Below are positions 33,232 through 37,870 of a stretch of DNA of 37,870 bases, one piece after another (position 1 is the stretch's first letter; the number at the start of each line of letters is the position of its first letter). Location of the stretch: assembly GCF_014698475.1 (NCBI RefSeq), contig NZ_JACJTB010000059.1, positions 1 to 37,870 of the forward strand, written 5' to 3'. The notes under the pieces were generated by a model. That model did not search any database, was not told the DNA's origin, and saw only the letters and a program-made list of their open reading frames with translations. Made by a program: the position numbers and the translations under genes. Source of the stretch: Nostoc spongiaeforme FACHB-130. GTDB lineage: Bacteria; Cyanobacteriota; Cyanobacteriia; Cyanobacteriales; Nostocaceae.

Positions 33232-33756
33232 CTATGCAGAAACCAACCGACGTAAAGATTCAGCTCGACGTTTTGCGGTGGAATTATTAGGAGCTAATTT
33301 AAGTGCTTCTTCGTAACTTTGTAGCGCCTGAGTATTTAATTTTTTGCGCTCATAGGCGTGACCGATGTTATTTAAAGCCACTACATAATCAGGTTTAATT
33401 TTCAAAGCTTCTTTGTATTGGCGAATTGCCAAGTCATATTGTTCTTGAGCAAAGTAAGCATAACCAAGCCCATTGTAAATAGGAGCAATTGCTTCTTCGC
33501 CTTCTTCTTCAGCTGCTTTGAGAGCTTTTTGAAATAGCGCGATCGCCTGAATGTACAATTTTTTCTCAGAATAGATACAGGCTAACTCGTAATATTCCTG
33601 AGTTGTACCTTTTTCTTTCTCCAATTTTTTTCGCAGTTTGGAAAATGCACTTTCCAACCTGCGAGTTTTGAGAATTTGCCGAAAAACACTCACAACCGCG
33701 AATGTCAGAATTGCCACCACAATCGAGAGGTAAACAACAGCTAGATTATTATCCAT
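33232..33756 (-). CDS. ycf37: Photosystem I assembly TPR protein Ycf37
   Basis: 174 residues, matching the size and layout of cyanobacterial Ycf37, a factor that helps assemble or stabilise photosystem I at the thylakoid. One N-terminal transmembrane helix (about 6-24) is followed by a basic linker and about three tetratricopeptide repeats (about 53-165). The repeats are clear: YYELACIYSEKKLYIQAIALFQKAL, then IYNGLGYAYFAQEQYDLAIRQYKEAL, then ALNNIGHAYERKKLNTQALQSYEEAL (one repeat each). The anchor should leave the TPR part in the cytoplasm. Its proximity to ycf4 and psbD fits a photosynthesis neighbourhood. It could be another anchored TPR protein, but length and anchor favour Ycf37. Confidence 0.8.
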   Translation of the reverse strand: MDNNLAVVYLSIVVAILTFAVVSVFRQILKTRRLESAFSKLRKKLEKEKGTTQEYYELACIYSEKKLYIQAIALFQKALKAAEEEGEEAIAPIYNGLGYAYFAQEQYDLAIRQYKEALKIKPDYVVALNNIGHAYERKKLNTQALQSYEEALKLAPNNSTAKRRAESLRRLVSA

Positions 33757-33855
33757 CGCCTGCTAAGACAAATATTAAAACTACTTTCTCTATCTATTAT
33801 CAATCTTAGAGAAGCTAAAAGTTGAAAGTTAAAAGGCAAAAGTACAATATCTCTT

Positions 33856-34761
33856 TTATGGTAATCCCCAATATTGGGCGCGTTGCTTTAGCCAACCTTT
33901 AACTGTGTAACGGGCGATCGCTTCATTTACATTACGTCGCAGTTCGTCATATTGTACACCCTTGGGCATCACCACAGATAAAGGTGCTGTCGATAGTTTG
34001 GTTGGTAGCAGTCGATATTGGGGAGATTGTTTGATCCAACCACTCAGAACACTTGCATCGGCGGCGAAGGCTGTGGCTGTATTATTTTCTAACTTTTCTT
34101 GCCCTTCTTGGTAAGAATTAACTCCCACTAACTCAGCCTTGGGGAGATAATAACGTACTTGAGCGATCGCATCAGAATTGTTGAGTACAGCTATTTTACG
34201 GTTAGCTAAATCTTGAATTTCTTTTACAGAAGTATCTTTTGTAATCAAGTATGTGCCATCCAAATAATAAGGCACACTGAAACTAACTAACCGGGAACGT
34301 GACTCAGTAGCCGTGACTCTGGCAATAGCAAAATCAACTTGATGCTTTAAGACTACAGATAAGCGATCGCGATTTGCTACAGGCTGTAGTTTCACCGCCT
34401 CGGCTTTCCCTAGCAAATCGGCGGCTAAACGTTGCGCCAAATCAATTTCTAAACCTTGAAGATTGCCGTTAGCATCCCTAAATCCCAAGGGAGGCAAATT
34501 ATCTTTAACGGCAATTTTAAAATAGCCCCGCCGTTGAATTTCTGGCATTTCTGCGGCAGATGCAGGTAAACCTGTGGCGAACAATAAACAGCAGAAAATC
34601 ACCAAAATTCCGGTAAATAACCCCAGATATAACCGATTCAAGGATAAAGGATAAAGGATAAAGGATGAAAAACAGACTTGTTGCTTGATTAATTTTTTCA
34701 GCAACGAGCCAACTTTGTGCAAACCCCTTGATTGATTTTGGGGGTAAGTTTCAACCTTCAT
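33856..34761 (-). CDS. Periplasmic solute-binding protein (amino-acid type)
   Basis: A bacterial extracellular solute-binding protein, family 3, expected to bind amino acids or similar solutes for an ABC transporter. The mature domain (about 75-300) shows the family pattern: IQRRGYFKIAVKDNLPPLGF, GNLQGLEIDLAQRLA and DFAIARVTATESRSRLVSFSVPYY. The full frame starts at ATG 34761, but residues 33-40 are encoded by a (TTTATCC)n repeat. A TTG at 34641 would begin MNRLYLGLFTGILVIF, a textbook signal peptide ending at PASAA. The N-terminal 40 residues are therefore doubtful. No permease or ATPase gene is adjacent, so it is an orphan binding protein. Confidence 0.85.
   Translation of the reverse strand: MKVETYPQNQSRGLHKVGSLLKKLIKQQVCFSSFILYPLSLNRLYLGLFTGILVIFCCLLFATGLPASAAEMPEIQRRGYFKIAVKDNLPPLGFRDANGNLQGLEIDLAQRLAADLLGKAEAVKLQPVANRDRLSVVLKHQVDFAIARVTATESRSRLVSFSVPYYLDGTYLITKDTSVKEIQDLANRKIAVLNNSDAIAQVRYYLPKAELVGVNSYQEGQEKLENNTATAFAADASVLSGWIKQSPQYRLLPTKLSTAPLSVVMPKGVQYDELRRNVNEAIARYTVKGWLKQRAQYWGLP
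34639..34666. repeat. GGATAAA heptamer repeat inside the solute-binding gene
   Basis: Three consecutive AGGATAA units plus AGGATGA lie in the 5' part of the solute-binding reading frame, where they are translated in frame. A second short repeat, ACTTCAT/CCTTCAT, lies around the upstream ATG (34750-34781). Confidence 0.75.
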
Positions 34762-34805
34762 ACTTCATACTTCATCCTTCAAAGGTTATTCATCCGTTAC
34801 CACCT

Positions 34806-35162
34806 TTATTTCGCTTGACTGGCTGCTAATTCAGCAATTTTGCCGAAGCTGGTAGGATCTAAAACTGCCAACTGTGCCAACATCTTGCGGTTGAGTTGGA
34901 TATCAGCTTTTTTCAAGTTGCCAATCAACTGACTGTAACTTAAACCATGTTGTCTAGAAGCCGCGTTAATCCGAGTAATCCACAGACGGCGGAAATCACG
35001 CTTGCGTTTTTTGCGATCGCGGTAGGCACTACGTAGTGCCTTCATTACTTGCTGGTTAGCAGTTCTAAACAGAGTTGAGTGTGAACCGCGAAAACCTTTA
35101 GCTAATTTGAGAATTTTATTGCGGCGTTTACGAGCTACGTTACCGCGTTTTACCCGTGTCAT
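34806..35162 (-). CDS. rplT: 50S ribosomal protein L20
   Basis: 118 residues, full length. L20 binds 23S rRNA early in assembly of the large ribosomal subunit. The very basic N-terminal helix ([18 protein letters not shown]) and the conserved [34 protein letters not shown] and [10 protein letters not shown] blocks are all present. It lies 24 bp downstream of rpmI and is surely co-transcribed with it. In many bacteria L20 represses its own operon by binding the mRNA, but no such site is recognised here. infC, the common third member, is absent from the window. Confidence 0.99.
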   Translation of the reverse strand: MTRVKRGNVARKRRNKILKLAKGFRGSHSTLFRTANQQVMKALRSAYRDRKKRKRDFRRLWITRINAASRQHGLSYSQLIGNLKKADIQLNRKMLAQLAVLDPTSFGKIAELAASQAK

Positions 35163-35186
35163 GTTCTAATTCCTAAAAAATTTACT

Positions 35187-35384
35187 CTACAAATAAGGAA
35201 GCATCAAGCGTACGTTTTCTTCGTCGCGCTCGTTGACGATTGCCATTTTGGAAAATTTACGTTTTTTGTTAGTGGTTTTGTGTTCTAACAAGTGGTTTTT
35301 GAACGCTTTGCGGCGGACGATTTTACCGCTACCAGTAGCGCGGAACCGTTTTGCGGCTGCTTTACGGGTTTTTAGTTTAGGCAT
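35187..35384 (-). CDS. rpmI: 50S ribosomal protein L35
   Basis: 65 residues, full length and strongly basic. It starts [21 protein letters not shown], typical of L35, continues [20 protein letters not shown] and ends VRLMLPYL. It is a component of the large ribosomal subunit. It is the first gene of the rpmI-rplT pair. The 226-bp spacer upstream holds a strong repeat hairpin at 35502-35534. Confidence 0.98.
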   Translation of the reverse strand: MPKLKTRKAAAKRFRATGSGKIVRRKAFKNHLLEHKTTNKKRKFSKMAIVNERDEENVRLMLPYL

Positions 35385-35501
35385 TTGCTGGCTTTAATTT
35401 GACGATTCGACACAATCTATCATTATATACTATTAAACTTGCTGAAATGCCAAGGTAGTTTCAGAAATTAGGGAGTTGGGAATGGGGAGTGGGAGAGAAC
35501 A

Positions 35502-35534
35502 AGATCCCCGACTTCTTTGAGAAGTCGGGGATCT
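35502..35534. repeat. GATCCCCGACTTC palindromic repeat, possible terminator
   Basis: AGATCCCCGACTTC (35502-35515) and GAAGTCGGGGATCT (35521-35534) form a perfect 14-bp stem with a 5-base loop. It is the same family as the hairpin at 30861. It lies beyond the cyclophilin stop on the minus strand and upstream of rpmI, so it probably separates their transcripts. CAGCACT heptamer repeats follow at about 35585-35607. Confidence 0.8.
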
Positions 35535-35610
35535 GAAGTATTGCAAGTTCTTTACTTTACTGAGTACTGAGTACTCTTTTTCTTACTCAGCACTCAGCAC
35601 TCAGCACTCT

Positions 35611-36402
35611 TCATTGAGGAACTTTCAGGTTTTCTGCACCTTGGGTAACTTTCGCGGAATCAATGCGATCGCCTTGTTGAATTTTGTTGACGACATCAAA
35701 GCCTTGGGTGACATAGCCAAATACAGCGTAGTTACCATCCAAGAAACCCAAATCAGCTAAAGCAAAATAAAACTGCGAAGAAGCTGAATCTGGCATTTGC
35801 GATCGCGCCATTGCGATCGCACCTTGTTTATGGGTTAATTCTGGTGCTGTAGTCACACCCGCCATTTCAAAGGTTTTACTGTAAATTGGGGCAGCTTCAC
35901 CCTTGGGTTTGATTTCTAAAGGTATATAGCGTTCATTGCCAGTTTTGGGGTCAATATAACCGCCTGTACCCAGTCTACCTGCTGGAAATTTCGGGTCTTT
36001 CCCTTGGGGATCACCGCCTTGAACAACAAACGGCTGCGGATCACGTACTACTCGATGGAATGCCAACCCATCGTACACACCTTTTTGGACTAAATCGACA
36101 AAATTACCTGCGGTAATCGGCGCATTTGTACCATCTACTTCGATAGTGATGGGTGAACCTTTCACCGTCATCACTACAGTAGCTTTACCTTCAAGCCTTG
36201 GTAAATTACTCATTCCGGGAATACTCTCACTTGTTGTTTCAGGTACAGGCGTTGCTTCAGTATTTGTTGTATTACTAGTTTCGGTAGCTGTTCCTGTTGG
36301 AGAAGAGGTGCTAGAGCTAACTTGCTGTGTAGAACATCCTCCCAACATTAAAGCAGCGACCATCAAAAAGGTAACTAAAAATTTTGTAACTTTTAACCGC
36401 AT
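35611..36402 (-). CDS. Cyclophilin-type peptidyl-prolyl isomerase lipoprotein
   Basis: 263 residues from the ATG at 36402; the frame also opens at a TTG 18 bases earlier. The N-terminus is a lipoprotein signal: basic MRLKVTK, a hydrophobic core and lipobox MLGGC. A Ser/Thr/Pro-rich linker of about 50 residues leads to a cyclophilin domain (about 75-260) that catalyses cis-trans isomerisation of proline bonds during folding outside the cytoplasm. Conserved blocks include [47 protein letters not shown] and [12 protein letters not shown]. The active Arg in FHRVV is present, as is the Gln-Phe block. It is probably on the periplasmic or lumenal face of a membrane. Confidence 0.94.
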   Translation of the reverse strand: MRLKVTKFLVTFLMVAALMLGGCSTQQVSSSTSSPTGTATETSNTTNTEATPVPETTSESIPGMSNLPRLEGKATVVMTVKGSPITIEVDGTNAPITAGNFVDLVQKGVYDGLAFHRVVRDPQPFVVQGGDPQGKDPKFPAGRLGTGGYIDPKTGNERYIPLEIKPKGEAAPIYSKTFEMAGVTTAPELTHKQGAIAMARSQMPDSASSQFYFALADLGFLDGNYAVFGYVTQGFDVVNKIQQGDRIDSAKVTQGAENLKVPQ

Positions 36403-36486
36403 TTTCAGGTACTGACTCAACCAGAGTATCTTAGCCTCTCAAGCGAATAAAGTTAAAAGGTAAAGGTAAAAAGTCAAAAGATTATA

Positions 36487-36663
36487 GGACTTACGCATAA
36501 AAACGAAAAATCAAAGGTTTTGGCGCGGGTGCAGGGGTATAGGGGAGCCACTGGCGTGGGCGGGTTTCCCGACTTGAGCCAAGTGGCGTGTGTATGTATC
36601 TAAAACCCTTACGCCACAAACCATTACACCCAATCTTCATAGACAATCTTGGTGCGTCAGTCC
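36487..36663. repeat. Inverted-repeat-bounded element (MITE-like), largest copy
   Basis: A 177-bp element with terminal inverted repeats GGACTTACGCA (36487-36497) and TGCGTCAGTCC (36653-36663), 10 of 11 paired. It contains a nested palindromic GC-rich insert (CCACTGGCG ... AAGTGGCG) and the shared AAACCCTTACGCC and CCAATCTTCATAGACAATCTT segments. It is related to copies at 22637, 16013 and 3104. No coding capacity. Confidence 0.6.
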
Positions 36664-36707
36664 TGGATTATTTTCTTTTAACTTTTGCCTTTCTACTTTT
36701 TACTTAA

Positions 36708-37301
36708 TTACAGTCCTTCCAAGGGGACTTGTAAAAAGCGGGCTAATTCTGCGCCTTTGGTTTCTATTTCTGTCAAAGACAGGGGTTGACCGACTCTCGT
36801 TAAAGGAACATCGCGCCGTCCCTTAATTCTGAGGTAAACTGCACGCTTAGGATTTAAACCTTCTTTAATGTCTAATCTTACAGATTGGACATCACGAATG
36901 CGGGCAGAAATTTCAATGCGGCGGTTTTTGCCAGGGAACCCCCAGCGAAAGATTTTAACGGTGTCATTTTCGTGGTTAAACTCGTTGTAACCACCGCCCA
37001 CATCTAATAAAATCATCAGCCACAGGAATAAAGCTAAAAGTACACCAGCAGAGCCATACAAGCCCATAACTAAACCTTGGGGTACGAACACTAATTGAGT
37101 CGGATCGGTGACTAATAGCAAATTGACTTGCAAATAACTTGATATACCAGCTAACAAAAAGCCTGTGGCTCCTAAAGTTACAACAGTTGCCCACCAGTAG
37201 TTACTCAACCGACGAGAACCGAGAACTTTTTGATGTAACACGCCCGAAGAAGCGCGATCGCCATTAGAATCGCCTTGGTTAATTGTTGTTGATACGGTCA
37301 T
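36708..37301 (-). CDS. ycf4: Photosystem I assembly protein Ycf4
   Basis: 197 residues from the ATG at 37301, close to the usual 185-190; a TTG 30 bases earlier lies inside a CAAGGGT repeat and is rejected. Ycf4 is a thylakoid membrane scaffold for photosystem I assembly. Two transmembrane helices (about 37-58 and 75-97) are followed by a soluble domain with the diagnostic GGGYNEFNHEN, KIFRWGFPGKNRRIE and VRLDIKEGLNPKRAVYLRIKG. LGSRRLSNYWWA precedes the first helix. It is divergent from psbD, an arrangement I recall from other cyanobacteria. Confidence 0.97.
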   Translation of the reverse strand: MTVSTTINQGDSNGDRASSGVLHQKVLGSRRLSNYWWATVVTLGATGFLLAGISSYLQVNLLLVTDPTQLVFVPQGLVMGLYGSAGVLLALFLWLMILLDVGGGYNEFNHENDTVKIFRWGFPGKNRRIEISARIRDVQSVRLDIKEGLNPKRAVYLRIKGRRDVPLTRVGQPLSLTEIETKGAELARFLQVPLEGL

Positions 37302-37757
37302 GGAACTACTTTGTGAATGGTCAAGGGTCAAGGGTCAAGGGTGATTTTTCCCTTGCCATTAGTTATTCTCTCTCATTTCCACCCCTTCCTTGTCTCCCCA
37401 CTCACGACTCCCAACTCCCAACTCCCTTTAACTAATTGTGATATTTCTGAGAAAAGTTGTGTCAGATTGTAAAATTTCTGATATTCATATTATTTAATAG
37501 CTTTGTGATCAATACCAGATTTCCCTGTGTACTTCAGGCAAAAAACCGAACTAATGTGATAAGTTAAGGATCATTAAGTTACCACAAGCTAGGTTACTAG
37601 CCAATGGTACGTGTAATGGCATAACCCTGAGAAATGTCAACTTACTTAGAAGGCAACCTCTCAGAAAATCAGCCGCTTCAAGGCTGCTGGAATTGTCAAA
37701 AAAACGTTTATTCCTCAAGAGCGTTGAAATTTTTAGTAAAAAGAGGATTTTAGTCCG
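37302..37757. other. Intergenic region between ycf4 and psbD
   Basis: 456 bp holding both promoters. Next to ycf4 are three copies of CAAGGGT (about 37322-37342), and at 37407-37426 there are three copies of the ACTCCCA heptamer. The rest is AT-rich leader sequence of psbD. AAGAGGA at 37741-37747 is its ribosome-binding site, ten bases before the ATG. Confidence 0.6.
37467..37496 (+). promoter_or_regulatory. Candidate psbD promoter
   Basis: TTGTAA (37467-37472) and TATTTA (37491-37496) are separated by 18 bases and resemble -35 and -10 boxes. This would give a leader of about 255 bases before psbD. AT-rich sequence makes chance matches likely. Confidence 0.25.
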
Positions 37758-37870
37758 ATGACCATCGCAGTTGGACGCGCCCCAAGTAGAAGAGGGTGGT
37801 TTGACGTACTAGACGACTGGTTAAAGCGCGATCGCTTCGTATTCGTAGGTTGGTCAGGAATATTACTATT
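37758..37870 (+). CDS. psbD: Photosystem II D2 protein, N-terminal part (cut by window end)
   Basis: Only the first 37 codons are present. They encode the highly conserved D2 N-terminus: MTIAVGRAP, then [19 protein letters not shown] and VGWSGILL, leading into the first transmembrane helix. D2 pairs with D1 to bind the photosystem II reaction-centre pigments and quinone QA in the thylakoid. The ATG is preceded by AAGAGGA. In cyanobacteria psbC usually overlaps the 3' end of this gene, outside the window. Confidence 0.97.
   Translation, partial: MTIAVGRAPSRRGWFDVLDDWLKRDRFVFVGWSGILL

Noticed and set aside
1-37870. CRISPR array
   Set aside because: Direct repeats are either 7-bp tandem units or isolated pairs; none shows regular spacers.

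Overview
The window looks like a chromosomal segment of a filamentous, probably heterocyst-forming (Nostocales-type) cyanobacterium. It carries photosynthesis genes: chlB, ycf37, ycf4 and the first codons of psbD. The cyanobacterial palindrome GCGATCGC recurs throughout. Spacers are full of 7-bp tandem repeats and palindromic interspersed repeats of the kind known from Nostoc/Anabaena. No transposase, tRNA, rRNA or CRISPR array was seen.

Layout. Positions 1-3050 hold a repeat-rich spacer, an MlaE/Ycf63-type ABC permease, a DUF3119 membrane protein and a DUF3086 coiled-coil protein, all on +. Positions 3200-6660 hold three proteins of unknown function (one a lipoprotein) and a PAP2 phosphatase with an extra N-terminal domain. 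Positions 6850-11811 (-) hold a Ser/Thr kinase fused to a formylglycine-generating-enzyme-like domain, an ADP-ribosylglycohydrolase and a molybdopterin oxidoreductase of the FdhF/YdeP type; the last two sit 21 bp apart. Positions 12457-15320 (+) hold class I fructose-bisphosphate aldolase, a small secreted protein and a ROK-family sugar kinase. Positions 15557-21010 (-) hold a small unknown protein, ComEC, a DUF4079 membrane protein and a WD40/J-domain protein. Positions 21317-24008 (+) hold a secreted protein of four tandem repeats and a beta-ketoacyl synthase.

Positions 23997-28221 look plasmid-like. A large primase/helicase of the cyanobacterial plasmid replication (CyRepA1) type is followed by a VapBC-like toxin-antitoxin pair, wedged between the ketoacyl synthase and chlB. 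The rest of the window is chlB (-), an HD-domain protein (+), a secreted copper amine oxidase (-), ycf37 (-), a periplasmic solute-binding protein (-), rpmI-rplT (-), a lipoprotein cyclophilin (-), ycf4 (-) and the divergent start of psbD (+).

The strongest oddities are the replication protein plus toxin-antitoxin pair in a chromosomal setting, and a family of short elements with terminal inverted repeats (ends ACTTACGCA). Others are the four-fold repeat protein, multi-domain fusions with decayed catalytic motifs, and short tandem repeats that run into reading frames. Functions are assigned from recognisable motifs only; no database search was run.
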